Part shown: positions 1-8,612 of the stretch, in pieces
Numbering within the stretch: position 1 is the first letter of the stretch
How the letters are laid out: every line of letters starts with the position of its first letter
Source: Flavobacteriales bacterium
GTDB taxonomy: Bacteria; Bacteroidota; Bacteroidia; Flavobacteriales_C; GCA-002722245
Assembly (NCBI GenBank): GCA_002717515.1
Contig: PBEC01000022.1
Coordinates: 1-54,381 of the forward strand
Direction of reading: 5' to 3'
Length of the DNA: 54,381 nt
Translations under genes and position numbers: made by a program
The notes under the pieces: generated by a model
The model's database searches: none
Told to the model about the DNA's origin: nothing
What the model saw: only the letters and a program-made list of their open reading frames with translations

Positions 1-1
1 A

Positions 2-268
2 GCTTTAAAATCTACTTCAGGTTGGAAGGGTTATGGTTATGCAGGTGAAAATGGAACAAATGATTATGGATGGAACGGCCTTCCGGGCGGTAACCGTACC
101 AGCAGTGGTGGTTTCTATTACGTTGGTTACAAAGGTTACTGGTGGAGTTCTTCGCAGTACGATGCAGGCAATGCTTGGAACCGCGTTTTTAGCTTCGGCG
201 TTGACAACGTACTCAGCTACGACTCCAATAAGGAAAACGGTTTTTATGTCCGTTGCATCAGGGATTAA
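2..268 (+). CDS. FISUMP-domain protein, 3' end only
   Basis: This is the C-terminal 88 codons of a gene that begins before the window; the frame is open from base 2 to a TAA at 266-268. The translation carries the hallmarks of the Fibrobacter succinogenes major paralogous (FISUMP) domain: NDYGWNGLPGG, then YWWSSSQYDAGNAWNR, ending GFYVRCIRD. The end matches the C terminus of the complete FISUMP lipoprotein at 9556-10242, which has DDYGWNGLPGG, NWWSSSQED and FSVRCVRD. In this family the domain is extracellular or surface-attached and its biochemical role is not known. The N-terminal signal is outside the window, so lipoprotein status cannot be seen. Confidence 0.85.
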   Translation, partial: ALKSTSGWKGYGYAGENGTNDYGWNGLPGGNRTSSGGFYYVGYKGYWWSSSQYDAGNAWNRVFSFGVDNVLSYDSNKENGFYVRCIRD

Positions 269-329
269 TTTATCACTTTCTATAATTTAAATACACCAAT
301 GCCAAAGTACATTATTGTATTTTAGGTAA

Positions 330-509
330 GTGAAAAATGATAAAAGAATCATACTCCCTTATCTTACTTTCTTAGTCTGGTTATTAGTAATAATTGTATT
401 ACCTCTGATGTTTAAAAATTGGGGGTTTTTCTTTGCTGTTGCACTCTCTTTTTTATTCAATTTTCTGATTAACAGAATAAGCAGGGATAAGTGCTGCACT
501 GGATTTTAA
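330..509 (+). CDS. candidate 59-aa two-helix membrane protein, GTG start
   Basis: The frame starts with GTG directly after an in-frame TAA (327-329) and runs 59 codons. The product would be basic at the N terminus (MKNDKRI), followed by two hydrophobic stretches at about residues 8-28 and 32-48, then a short basic, cysteine-containing tail (RISRDKCCTGF). This positive-inside two-helix pattern is what a real small membrane protein would show. It fills the otherwise empty stretch between the FISUMP gene and the convergent DUF839 gene. There is no ATG start and I recognise no family, so it may be chance; I see nothing else in 269-679. Confidence 0.35.
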   Translation: MKNDKRIILPYLTFLVWLLVIIVLPLMFKNWGFFFAVALSFLFNFLINRISRDKCCTGF

Positions 510-679
510 ATGTACCCCTCTTGTACCTTATTTTCCTAACTAACTGATAATCAAATCAAGTTACTTTTTGTATTGGAAAGTAGGGTTTTTTGAAGGTTGG
601 TAAATCAATTTTTTTTTGGTTAAGTTAAGTTCTAAACTTAGAATTTTAATCTTTTACTTGTTTTTGTTATGATCGATTA

Positions 680-2350
680 TTAACCTTCATTCAAGGTATT
701 CATTTTTTCAATTAAATCTCCTGTAATAGCCACTACAGAGGGTTTGGGTATGTTGTCCTCATCAAAAGGCCATAGGCTTGTTGGCTTATTTACATCTGTT
801 GTTTGCTCACCTGGATGCTGAACACTTAAAAACAGTGTTTTTCCATCGGGTGAAAAACACGGTCCTGTAAATTCAGCATCTCGAGGAGCTGAAGCCACTC
901 TAATTACTTTACCAGCGTCATTACCATACCTTGGGATTACGAACAAGCTGTTATTTTTGAAGGGCATATAGGGGCCATTTTCTTTATTCATTACGCTTCC
1001 TGACATGTCGGTAGTCATCCACAGATTACCCGATAAATCAAACGCTAAATTATCAGGACATGAAAATCCGTTTTCGTCTCCTCCTGCCATATATATTGAA
1101 GAACTAAAGTTTGAAGATTCATGGTTTCCGTTTGCTTCTTCTATTTTTAAAATTGAGCCGTGATAATCTTCTTTACTTTTATTGTTCGTTAATGCCACAA
1201 AAATATTTCCAGTAACTGGATCAATTTCAATGTCTTCTGGTCTGTTCAGTTCTGTTGCACCCAGTAATTTTGAAGCTTCTCGTGCTCTTATTAATACCTC
1301 TGTTTGGTCTTTGAATGTACTTTTTAAAACAGCTTGGTTTTCCCAGTCTAAAGGAATCCATTTACCATTATCCGTATCTGCTACATAAAGGGTTCCTTCC
1401 TTCAACGAATTTGGTTTTGAAGAAATAAATTTATAAAGGTGCTCGTTTTCCTTATCATCTCCAGAATAAGCAACAATGCGTTCGTCTTTTAATTGGAATA
1501 GGGTACAGCATTCATGGGCAAATCGTCCAAGAGCTACGTGTTTTTGCGCAGAACCGTCTTTTGGGTCTATTTCAACACCCCAGCCGTAATGCTCTGGTGG
1601 ATAATCATAAAAACTTTCCCACCCATAAAAGCTTTTTCTATGGCTTGTACTTCCATCGTTTGCATATTCTGTTTCACCGTAAAATTGGTCATAATTTTCT
1701 TCGCAGGTAAGAAAAGTTTTCCAGGGAGTAACTCCTCCAGAGCAATTGCTGTGCGTTCCAATTACAGTGTTTTTCCCTTTAATAGAGTTTTCCCAATTAA
1801 GTTTTATAGGCGTTTTTGCGGTTATTCTTATATTGTGAGAATCGTTGTGAACAACCCTCCATTTTCCATTTTCTTCTCGAATCCGAACAATGCTTCCCCC
1901 AACATTATACATTTCCTTATCTACTTGTTCTTTTGTTCGCGGTTGTTTGTCGTTAAGGTAGTCATAGTTGGAAACAAATAGGGGATCGACGTATTCATGG
2001 TTTACCCACAGTAATCCATCTTTTGGATTGTTCTCATCAAGAGGAATAAAACATGTAAAATCACAGTTGAACCCAAATGAATCATCATTATTGATTTTAT
2101 CGTTCCATTTTACAATGGTGTGATATTCTAAGCCTTTTGTTAAGAGTAGGTCGTCTACATTCGAGGCCACTAGGTTTTCCAACACCAATTGTTTTAATTC
2201 CTCAAGATTTTTAGAAGACAATTCCCTTGATGCTATTGTCGGATTACCGTTTCCACAGGCCATTAAAAAAGAAGGTGTTATAGCCGCGCCCAAACTTATT
2301 TTCCCCAAAAAAGAAAGAAACTCTTTTCGACTATATTTTTTTATTTCCAT
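680..2350 (-). CDS. PhoX-like (DUF839) exported protein
   Basis: The 556-aa product has an N-terminal export signal with a Tat-like SRKEFLSFLGK followed by a hydrophobic run to FLMACGNGN, which could be a lipobox, so a periplasmic or surface-anchored protein is likely. The body shows the PhoX/DUF839 landmarks in order: WVNHEY, NCSGGVTPWKTFLTCEENYD, GWGVEIDP, a HECC block, YSGDDKENEHLYKF, RPEDIEIDP, CPDNLAFD and FSPDGKTLFLSVQHPGE. Family members include Ca/Fe-dependent alkaline phosphatases, but many homologues are untested, so phosphatase activity is inferred. It lies 38 bp downstream of the CobW-type gene on the same strand and may be cotranscribed with it, which would link it to metal control. 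Confidence 0.8.
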   Translation of the reverse strand: MEIKKYSRKEFLSFLGKISLGAAITPSFLMACGNGNPTIASRELSSKNLEELKQLVLENLVASNVDDLLLTKGLEYHTIVKWNDKINNDDSFGFNCDFTCFIPLDENNPKDGLLWVNHEYVDPLFVSNYDYLNDKQPRTKEQVDKEMYNVGGSIVRIREENGKWRVVHNDSHNIRITAKTPIKLNWENSIKGKNTVIGTHSNCSGGVTPWKTFLTCEENYDQFYGETEYANDGSTSHRKSFYGWESFYDYPPEHYGWGVEIDPKDGSAQKHVALGRFAHECCTLFQLKDERIVAYSGDDKENEHLYKFISSKPNSLKEGTLYVADTDNGKWIPLDWENQAVLKSTFKDQTEVLIRAREASKLLGATELNRPEDIEIDPVTGNIFVALTNNKSKEDYHGSILKIEEANGNHESSNFSSSIYMAGGDENGFSCPDNLAFDLSGNLWMTTDMSGSVMNKENGPYMPFKNNSLFVIPRYGNDAGKVIRVASAPRDAEFTGPCFSPDGKTLFLSVQHPGEQTTDVNKPTSLWPFDEDNIPKPSVVAITGDLIEKMNTLNEG

Positions 2351-2388
2351 TAGGCTCTTTGTTTTTAACCATTGTTGGCTGAGTAATT

Positions 2389-3606
2389 TTAATCCAAAGC
2401 AAATGCTCTTTCTACAGGCAAATCATCATCATAACCTAACTTCCATTCACCGGTACTTAACTCCTCATCTGTTGAAAGACAAGAATTGAGATCCACTACA
2501 ATTTGATTTTCATCCATATCTTGACCAATGAAAACAAGCTCATTTTTTCTATCTCCAAATTCTTCGTGCCAGTCTTCTTCAATTTGATTTTGATTTTCCA
2601 TGAACATCAAATTTTCCATCCGATTTTCAAAAGACATGCTACTCCACCATACGCCTGCACTATCGGCATCTAAAGAACTTCCAGCTTGGTTCCAGATTAA
2701 TGCTTGGTCAGGGCGAGAAGCCAACCAGAATAATCCTTTACTTCGAATAACAGTGTTTGGGAAATTTTGCTGGACATAGTTCCAAAACCTCTCAGGATTA
2801 AACGGTCTTTTCTTTTTATATACGAAGGATGATATCCCATATTCCTCAGTTTCTGGTGTGTGAGCATCATTATTCAGCTCTTCAATCCAGTCAGCACCTT
2901 GTTCTGCTTCTTCAAAATCAAAAAGTCCTGTATTCAAAATTTCTTTTGGTTCCACTTTACTAAAGCTGGATTCAATAATTTTTGCACTAGGATTCAATTT
3001 TTGAATAGCAATTTTTATTGTACCCAATTGTTTTGTGGTTACCAAGTCGGTTTTGTTTAAAACAATGACATTTGCAAATTCGATTTGATCGGTAAGTAAG
3101 TTAACGATTGTACGATAATCACCTTCTATATCGGTTAGATCTCTATCGAGAAGCATATCTGAACTACCAAAATCTTTAAAAAAGTTTAACGAATCTACAA
3201 CAGTTACCATGGTATCTATATAACTGAAACGAGAGAGGTCTATTCCATTTTCCTCATCAATGAATGAAAAAGTTTGAGCCACAGGAATGGGTTCGCTAAT
3301 ACCCGTACTTTCAATAAGTAAATAATCAAATCGATTTTCTCTAGCCAAATTCTCAACTTCAATCATCAAATCTTCTCTAAGCGTACAGCAAATGCAACCG
3401 TTACTCATTTCAACAAGTTTTTCTTCCGTTCTGGACAGTGTGTTTTCACTTTTAACCAAATTAGCATCCACATTAACCTCACTCATGTCATTAACAATGA
3501 CAGCTACTTTGAGACCTTGTTTGTTGTGTAAAATATGGTTGAGTAGCGTTGTCTTCCCTACACCTAAAAAGCCGCTTAAAACGGTTACCGGTAATTTTCC
3601 TTTCAT
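2389..3606 (-). CDS. CobW/COG0523-family GTP-binding metallochaperone
   Basis: This 405-aa protein has a G3E GTPase domain with Walker A SGFLGVGKTTLLNH (residues 11-24), the metal-binding NGCICC motif (Cys71, Cys73, Cys74), a Walker B-like LLIESTG and the guanine motif LNKTD. A CobW C-terminal domain follows at about residues 255-390. Proteins of this class (ZNG1, ZigA, YeiR relatives) deliver zinc or another metal to client proteins using GTP. A TGCAAC-N3-GTTGCA operator over the presumed -33 promoter element supports a metal-responsive role, most simply zinc limitation. That is inference from family plus site, not direct evidence of the metal. Confidence 0.88.
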   Translation of the reverse strand: MKGKLPVTVLSGFLGVGKTTLLNHILHNKQGLKVAVIVNDMSEVNVDANLVKSENTLSRTEEKLVEMSNGCICCTLREDLMIEVENLARENRFDYLLIESTGISEPIPVAQTFSFIDEENGIDLSRFSYIDTMVTVVDSLNFFKDFGSSDMLLDRDLTDIEGDYRTIVNLLTDQIEFANVIVLNKTDLVTTKQLGTIKIAIQKLNPSAKIIESSFSKVEPKEILNTGLFDFEEAEQGADWIEELNNDAHTPETEEYGISSFVYKKKRPFNPERFWNYVQQNFPNTVIRSKGLFWLASRPDQALIWNQAGSSLDADSAGVWWSSMSFENRMENLMFMENQNQIEEDWHEEFGDRKNELVFIGQDMDENQIVVDLNSCLSTDEELSTGEWKLGYDDDLPVERAFALD

Positions 3607-3644
3607 ATTTGTTTTTTGCTTGTGAGTAAATGTAATGTATACTA

Positions 3645-3685
3645 CAAATTTAATTTACCTCAATGATTAGTGCAACAAAGTTGCA
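3645..3685 (-). promoter_or_regulatory. promoter and palindromic operator of the CobW-type gene
   Basis: Read on the minus strand, TAAATTTG (3645-3652) fits the Bacteroidota -7 element TAnnTTTG. A perfect inverted repeat TGCAAC-AAA-GTTGCA (3671-3685) sits 18 bp upstream and covers the expected -33 position. The same half-sites occur in the large palindrome at 14054-14090. A repressor of the Fur/Zur type is the natural reading, since the gene is a COG0523 metallochaperone, but no regulator is seen in the window. Confidence 0.55.
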
Positions 3686-3742
3686 TTTATATATTAAAAG
3701 ATAAGTAAATTGATTTTTAATGTTATTACTTAAATCTCTCAA

Positions 3743-3872
3743 ACAATAACACATTTTTTGTGTCACATTTGTGTCAATCAAAAATAGAACCAAGTGGGAT
3801 AAGGATAGTTAGATATTGTATCGGTAAATAGGAGCTGAAAGGAGTAATTTTGATATTGTTTATGTGCTATAA
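3743..3872. repeat. flank repeat R1 of the YD-repeat gene cluster
   Basis: This non-coding stretch matches 5961-6106 closely along its length; shared blocks include CACATTTGTGTCAA, AAAAATAGAACCAAGTG, GGATAGTTAGAT, TTGTATCGG and GAAAGGAGT. The start of it also matches 8486-8534. It lies just 3' of the first YD-repeat gene, so the gene and its flank were duplicated as one unit. Confidence 0.75.
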
Positions 3873-4856
3873 TTAATCGTAGTATTCGATTTTTCGTTCC
3901 TTTGTTAGGGAGTATTTTGTTATTTCGTTTTTGTTTTTAAACGACACCCACTTTGTCCAGTTACCTTTAGAATCATACTCATACTCGAAATTGTATTTTG
4001 AAGACAATGAATGACCTAAGTTATAAACAGTACTTTCTGTGAGATTTCCCTTGTAATCGTATTTGTAGGTTTCTTTTACTTCTAGTGTTAAAGAATCATT
4101 TGATTTCCGATAAAAAGCAAATTCTATTTTATTTCCATTATTATCGTACTTGTAGATATGTTTATAACTTAAAGACCCATCTGAATTGTAAATAGCCTCC
4201 TCTGTTTCATTCCCATTATCATCGTACTTGTAAGTTGCTTTTAATTCCCCACTAGCGTTATATAGAGATTTTTCTTTTTGAATTCCATTACTGTAGTACT
4301 TTTTTTGGTATGACGTTTTATATATTTGCTTCTCGAAAGGGTCATATGTATAAACATTTGTTATTTCATCATTTTTATCATATTTGAAAGTCGTTTTTTC
4401 CATTAAAGAACCATCTGGTTTATATTTTGCCTCTTCTACTTTATTTCCATTATTATCGTATTTGTAAATGTATTTAAAAACCAAAGAGCCATTTGGTTTA
4501 TTAGAAGCAGGAACTATTTTTTTTCCATATTTATCAACACCTATAGACCCATTTGGACTAATGTAATTCCTTTCTACTTTGTTTCCATTTTTATCAAAGT
4601 GATAGGTGGTTTTCCAAAACAAATCTCCATCTGATTCATAAGAAGCCTCTTCTATTAGATTTCCCTTATTATTGTACTTGTAAATTTTATTTTCATTTAC
4701 AGAGTATCCTTCATCAATATCCCCGATTTCACTCTCTTTAATTGACTTAACCTTCCCCTTTAGATTATGTTTTTCCCAATCGGTTTCCACTCCATTTTCT
4801 TTAGAACATCCACCGATTAAAAAAACAACGACAAGTAATGAAAGTATATTTTTCAT
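3873..4856 (-). CDS. YD-repeat lipoprotein, paralogue 1
   Basis: The 327-aa product begins with a lipoprotein signal (lipobox LIGGCSKE, Cys17) and then consists of roughly ten repeats of about 24 residues around a core such as YKYDNNGNKVEEAKY plus 'PDGSL'. These are YD/RHS-like repeats, which in larger proteins form beta-rich shells or filaments that bind carbohydrate or carry cargo. Here the array is short, with no toxin or core domain after it, and ends in the shared tail KERKIEYYD. It lies 12 bp after paralogue 2 on the same strand. The role is unknown; a surface-exposed repeat lipoprotein is the safe description. Confidence 0.75.
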   Translation of the reverse strand: MKNILSLLVVVFLIGGCSKENGVETDWEKHNLKGKVKSIKESEIGDIDEGYSVNENKIYKYNNKGNLIEEASYESDGDLFWKTTYHFDKNGNKVERNYISPNGSIGVDKYGKKIVPASNKPNGSLVFKYIYKYDNNGNKVEEAKYKPDGSLMEKTTFKYDKNDEITNVYTYDPFEKQIYKTSYQKKYYSNGIQKEKSLYNASGELKATYKYDDNGNETEEAIYNSDGSLSYKHIYKYDNNGNKIEFAFYRKSNDSLTLEVKETYKYDYKGNLTESTVYNLGHSLSSKYNFEYEYDSKGNWTKWVSFKNKNEITKYSLTKERKIEYYD

Positions 4857-4868
4857 TTTTTTAAAATT

Positions 4869-5903
4869 TTAATCGTAGTATTTGATTTCTCTTTCTGTAA
4901 TATACTCTGTTTCTAACATGGTATTAAACTCGATTTTTTTAATCCAATTTCCCTCTGAATCATATTCGTATTTATATGTAGTTTGTTCAAACCTATTAGT
5001 GTCTCTATTCGGAGAGTAGGTGAAACGGTAGTATTTGTCTTCTATTTCATTCTTTTTACTATCATACTTCCATGTAAATTTATACAATAATGAATCGTCC
5101 CAACTATATTCAAGTTTTTCTATTTTATTTCCGTTACTATCGTACTTATAAATATCTCTCCAGTTCAAATCATTATTTGTATCATATTCAGTTTCCTCTA
5201 TTTTATTACCCTTAGAATCTCTCTTGCAAATACGATTTCCTTGTAATTTTCCCTTGGAAGTATAAAATTTCCAATCTATAATATTCCCTTTACTATCGTA
5301 TAAACATTTCAACACGACAATTTCATTAGAATTATATTTAGTCATTTCACTTAAATTTCCATCACTATCATGGTTATAAACATATTTCCAATTTAAATCA
5401 CTATTAATATCATATTCAGCTTTTTCTATTTGATGTCCATTGCTATTGTATTTGTATATATTTTTCGATGTGATAATCTCATCAGAATTATATTGATAAG
5501 ACTCCATTATATTACCGTTTTTATCATACTTAGCAATCCATTTTGATTCTAAAACACCATCAGCGGCATAATGACAAGTCTCTATTATGTTATTATTGTC
5601 ATCGTAATTTTTTGTTTTTTTCCAAGTTAAAAAAGTATCATTTGGGAAATAGGATTCTATCTCAGTCCTATTTCCACTGCGATTGTATATATCAGTAAAT
5701 TTTGAATTCAACCGCTTCTTTTCAACCTTTCCAAATTTTTCAACAGCATTATATGTAGTTTCAGATATTGACTTAACCTTACCTATTATATTATCCATTT
5801 CTAAATCATTCTTCTTTAGGTCTTTTTTATTTATTTCTAACTTCTTTTCAGTACAACCAACAAGAAATAAACCAATAATAAATAGTGAGATTATTTTTTT
5901 CAT
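4869..5903 (-). CDS. YD-repeat lipoprotein, paralogue 2
   Basis: This 344-aa paralogue has the signal LFIIGLFLVGCTEKK (lipobox LVGC), a spacer with the family motif GKVKSISETTYNAVEK, and then about ten degenerate YD-type repeats (YKYDSNGNKIEKLEY is typical). It ends with REIKYYD, matching the tail of its sisters. Compared with paralogue 3 its repeats are more diverged, with extra Asn and Trp substitutions. It is the first gene of a two-gene run with paralogue 1, 12 bp apart, and has its own copy of the flank repeat upstream. Function is unknown. Confidence 0.73.
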   Translation of the reverse strand: MKKIISLFIIGLFLVGCTEKKLEINKKDLKKNDLEMDNIIGKVKSISETTYNAVEKFGKVEKKRLNSKFTDIYNRSGNRTEIESYFPNDTFLTWKKTKNYDDNNNIIETCHYAADGVLESKWIAKYDKNGNIMESYQYNSDEIITSKNIYKYNSNGHQIEKAEYDINSDLNWKYVYNHDSDGNLSEMTKYNSNEIVVLKCLYDSKGNIIDWKFYTSKGKLQGNRICKRDSKGNKIEETEYDTNNDLNWRDIYKYDSNGNKIEKLEYSWDDSLLYKFTWKYDSKKNEIEDKYYRFTYSPNRDTNRFEQTTYKYEYDSEGNWIKKIEFNTMLETEYITEREIKYYD

Positions 5904-5905
5904 AG

Positions 5906-6106
5906 AACAAATTTAAACAATAAATGATAAAATAAATAATTAGTAAAAATTAGGAGGGCTCAATTTATTTGCTCAAATCGAAGTGTGTTTTTTGTTTCAC
6001 ATTTGTGTCAAGCAAAAATAGAACCAAGTGGTGTAGGGATAGTTAGATTTTGTATCGGCAAATAGGAACTGAAAGGAGTGTTTTTGGTGTTGATTATGTC
6101 TTAGAA
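5906..6106. repeat. flank repeat R2 between YD-repeat paralogues 2 and 3
   Basis: This intergenic copy joins two kinds of flank. The part next to paralogue 2 (5906-5980, with TAAAATAAATAATTAGTAAA and AGGAGGGCTCAATT) matches the 5' flank of paralogue 4 at 8431-8508. The remainder (5961-6106) matches R1 at 3743-3872. It therefore shows a duplicated unit consisting of gene, 5' flank and 3' flank. Confidence 0.75.
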
Positions 6107-6961
6107 TTAATTGTAGTATTCGATTTTTCGTTCGATTATACGCGGAGGAATCTTCCAGGCTTTATTTTTTGTTTCAAACCTAATCTCTTTAGTCCAATTA
6201 CCTTTTGAATCATATTCTTCATTAGTAGTTATACAAACTAAAGAACTATCTGAATTATATTCAGCCTCTTGTATTTTGTTACCATTTATATCATACATAT
6301 AATTAAGTTTATACAATAAAGAGCCATTAGATAGGTAATTAGCACTCTCTATTTTATTGCCATTATTATCGTACTTGTAAAAAAGTTTATAATTCTTAGA
6401 TCCACCTGAGTAATAACGATCCTCCTCTGTTTTATTACCAATCCCATTGTACTTATAAATAATTTTACAAGTTAAAGATCCATCAGAATTATATCTAGAC
6501 TTTTCTATATTATTCCCCTTATCATCGTACTTGTAAGTATCTTTCCCTTTTAAAGTCGCGTCCAAGTAATACCAGGTTTGTTCTATTTCATTGCCATTAT
6601 TATAATCATACCTGTAAGTGAGTTTACTTTTTAAAGATCCATTAGAATTGTAGCTGGTCTCCTCTATTTTATTCCCATTGTTGTCGTACTTGTAAATGTG
6701 TTTTGCAGATAAGGACCCATTAGAGTTATAGCTGGCATATTCTATTTTATTCCCATTGTTGTCGTACTTGTAACTGTATTTTTTAGATAAAGACCCTTTT
6801 TGTACTTTTCCAGATTTTTCAACAGCCTTGTATATAGTTTCGGTAATTGACTTAACCTTTCCCTTTAGATTATCCCTTTCCCAACCCGTTTTCTTTGAAT
6901 CTTTTTCAGAACAACCAACAAGAAATAAACCAACTATAAATAGTGAGAGTATCTTCTCCAT
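6107..6961 (-). CDS. YD-repeat lipoprotein, paralogue 3
   Basis: This 284-aa member has a clear lipobox (LFLVGCSEKD), the shared block NLKGKVKSITETIYKAVEK, then about nine YD-like repeats with the most regular form in the cluster, for example YKYDNNGNKIEETSYNSNGS. The regularity suggests it is the least decayed or most recently homogenised copy. It ends ERKIEYYN. It is likely exported to the outer membrane as a lipoprotein. No enzymatic motif is visible. It is separated from the TPR gene upstream by 102 bp. Confidence 0.75.
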   Translation of the reverse strand: MEKILSLFIVGLFLVGCSEKDSKKTGWERDNLKGKVKSITETIYKAVEKSGKVQKGSLSKKYSYKYDNNGNKIEYASYNSNGSLSAKHIYKYDNNGNKIEETSYNSNGSLKSKLTYRYDYNNGNEIEQTWYYLDATLKGKDTYKYDDKGNNIEKSRYNSDGSLTCKIIYKYNGIGNKTEEDRYYSGGSKNYKLFYKYDNNGNKIESANYLSNGSLLYKLNYMYDINGNKIQEAEYNSDSSLVCITTNEEYDSKGNWTKEIRFETKNKAWKIPPRIIERKIEYYN

Positions 6962-7063
6962 AGAACAAAACTATAACAATAACTGATAAAGTAAAGAAAG
7001 GGCAAATAAGTATATTAATACCTATTAAGATTATTTATAATGTAACATAGGGGTAAGGGATGG

Positions 7064-7573
7064 TTATTTGCACTGTGATGAGAACCATGAACAGGCCTCT
7101 TGGTCATCCAGTTCACACGCCTTTTTGAAGTCACCACAACATTCTAATTTTAGATTCCACTTTGCTGTTCCTCTGAATAAATATGCCTTCGCGTTTTTGG
7201 GATTGATTTTTATTGCACTACTATAATCATCTATTGCTTGTTGATAATTGCCTAAATCATCATATGCAAAACCTCTGGCGTAATATGCATCTGCATAATC
7301 AGGATTGATTCTAATTAAACTATCAAAGTCATTAATTGCAAATTGATATATACCTAAACTAATATATGCCCATCCTCTGGCGTAATACGCATCTGCATAA
7401 TCAGGATTAACCTTAATTGCTTTTGTGTAATTATCAATTATTATTTTATAATCATTTGAGTTATTTGCCTTATCAAAATAATATTGAGCAGAGTCTATTT
7501 GAGTAGAGTCAGCTTGAGCGGGTAAATTAAACCCTATTGCAACAAAAGAAAATAGTATTATTAACATTTTCAT
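7064..7573 (-). CDS. secreted TPR-repeat protein
   Basis: I place the start at the ATG ending at 7573, which gives MKMLIILFSFVAIGFNLPAQA, a good signal peptide; a longer open frame upstream runs into the YD-repeat gene and is unlikely. The mature part has about three tetratricopeptide repeats with the pattern 'NPDYADAYYARGWAYISLGIY', then a cysteine-rich end (LECCGDFKKACELDDQEACSW). Such short periplasmic TPR proteins mediate protein contacts. The start lies one base after the stop of paralogue 4, so the two genes are translationally close and probably cotranscribed. The partner is not known. Confidence 0.75.
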   Translation of the reverse strand: MKMLIILFSFVAIGFNLPAQADSTQIDSAQYYFDKANNSNDYKIIIDNYTKAIKVNPDYADAYYARGWAYISLGIYQFAINDFDSLIRINPDYADAYYARGFAYDDLGNYQQAIDDYSSAIKINPKNAKAYLFRGTAKWNLKLECCGDFKKACELDDQEACSWFSSQCK

Positions 7574-7574
7574 T

Positions 7575-8429
7575 TTAATCGTAGTATTCGATTTTTCGTT
7601 CGAAAATATATTTAGGAGTCTTAACAACTTCGTTTTTTACTTCAAACTCAATCTTTTTAGTCCAATTACCATTTGAATCATATTCGTATTGGTAAGTTTC
7701 TTTCGAATCAAAAGATCCGTTAAAGTTATATTTAGCATATTCTATTTCATTTCCATTATTGTCGTATTTGTACGTCGATTTCCAGATTAAATGGCCGTCT
7801 GATTTATAGCCACTCTCCTCTGTTAGATTTCCTTTGTAATCATACTTGTACGTAAGTTTCCCTCTTAAATCTCCATCAGAGTCATACCAAACTTTTTCTA
7901 TTTCATTTCCTTTATTATCATATTTTTTAACTTCTTTCTCTAGTAAAGAACCGTCTGATCGATATTTAGTATGTTCTATCCGGTTTCCATTAACGTAATA
8001 TTTGTAAGAGCTTTTATAAGATAAAGACCCTTCTGATTTATAATTAGCCTCTTCTGTTCGATTACCCTCGTCATTGTACTTGTAAGTCCATTTCGAATTT
8101 AAAGACCCATCTGGTTTATATCTGATTTTCTCTGTTCGATTCCCATTATTATCGTACTTGTATGTCCAATTCCAACTTAAAGACCCATTTGAGTTATAGT
8201 ACACCTCTTCGGTTAGATTTCCATCATTATTGAATTTGGTAGTTTTTTTTCCTTTTGAATAGCCTTTTTTAATCTTTCTAAATATTTTTTTAGCATTATA
8301 ATCAGTTAAGGTAATTGACTTAACCTTCCCCTTCAGGTTTTCCTTTTCCCAATCAGTCTGCTTTTCCTTTTTTTGAGAAAAACCAACAAGTAAAAACCCA
8401 ACAATAAATAATGAGAGTATTTTTTTCAT
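7575..8429 (-). CDS. YD-repeat protein, paralogue 4, lipobox cysteine lost
   Basis: The 284-aa protein has the same architecture as its three neighbours: hydrophobic N terminus, the NLKGKVKSITLTDYNAKK block, about nine YD-like repeats (YKYDNNGNEIEYAKY), and the tail ERKIEYYD. Its signal reads MKKILSLFIVGFLLVGFSQKK, so the invariant lipobox Cys of the other copies (LVGC) is Phe here. If that reading is right the protein cannot be lipidated and would be either secreted free or held by an uncleaved helix. It sits immediately before the TPR gene. Function is unknown. Confidence 0.73.
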   Translation of the reverse strand: MKKILSLFIVGFLLVGFSQKKEKQTDWEKENLKGKVKSITLTDYNAKKIFRKIKKGYSKGKKTTKFNNDGNLTEEVYYNSNGSLSWNWTYKYDNNGNRTEKIRYKPDGSLNSKWTYKYNDEGNRTEEANYKSEGSLSYKSSYKYYVNGNRIEHTKYRSDGSLLEKEVKKYDNKGNEIEKVWYDSDGDLRGKLTYKYDYKGNLTEESGYKSDGHLIWKSTYKYDNNGNEIEYAKYNFNGSFDSKETYQYEYDSNGNWTKKIEFEVKNEVVKTPKYIFERKIEYYD

Positions 8430-8430
8430 A

Positions 8431-8534
8431 GAACTAAATTAAAACAATAACTGATAAAATAAATAATTAGTAAAAAACAGGAGGACTCAATTAATTCTCT
8501 CAAATCGAAGTATATTTTTTGTGTCACATTTGTG
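8431..8534. repeat. flank repeat R3, shortened copy
   Basis: The stretch matches the 5' flank of paralogue 2 (5906-5980), then the first part of R1/R2 (CTCAAATCGAAG, TTTTTTGTGTCACATTTGTG), and stops matching near 8534. The last part of the unit is missing here, marking the outer edge of the duplication. Confidence 0.65.
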
Positions 8535-8612
8535 GAAAGGGAAAATAAAACCTCGCAGTTTAGCGATAAATTATTTTATTGTTCCTTTGTTTTAAATTCA
8601 AACCTAAAAAAA

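Noticed and set aside
33-290. An 85-codon frame at the left edge.
   Set aside because: It is out of frame with the FISUMP sequence at 2-268, which has a clear family match.
1514-1981. A 155-codon plus-strand frame inside the PhoX-like gene.
   Set aside because: It is antisense to the conserved DUF839 motifs and shows no family pattern of its own.
4000-8400. Regularly spaced short repeats that at first look like a CRISPR or satellite array.
   Set aside because: They are in frame, encode YD-type protein repeats and vary in sequence; spacing follows the 24-residue unit, and no leader or cas gene exists.
8532-8612. Upstream extension of the methyltransferase gene from a GTG.
   Set aside because: The extension lies in the duplicated flank repeat and has no family counterpart; the ATG at 8613 is preferred.
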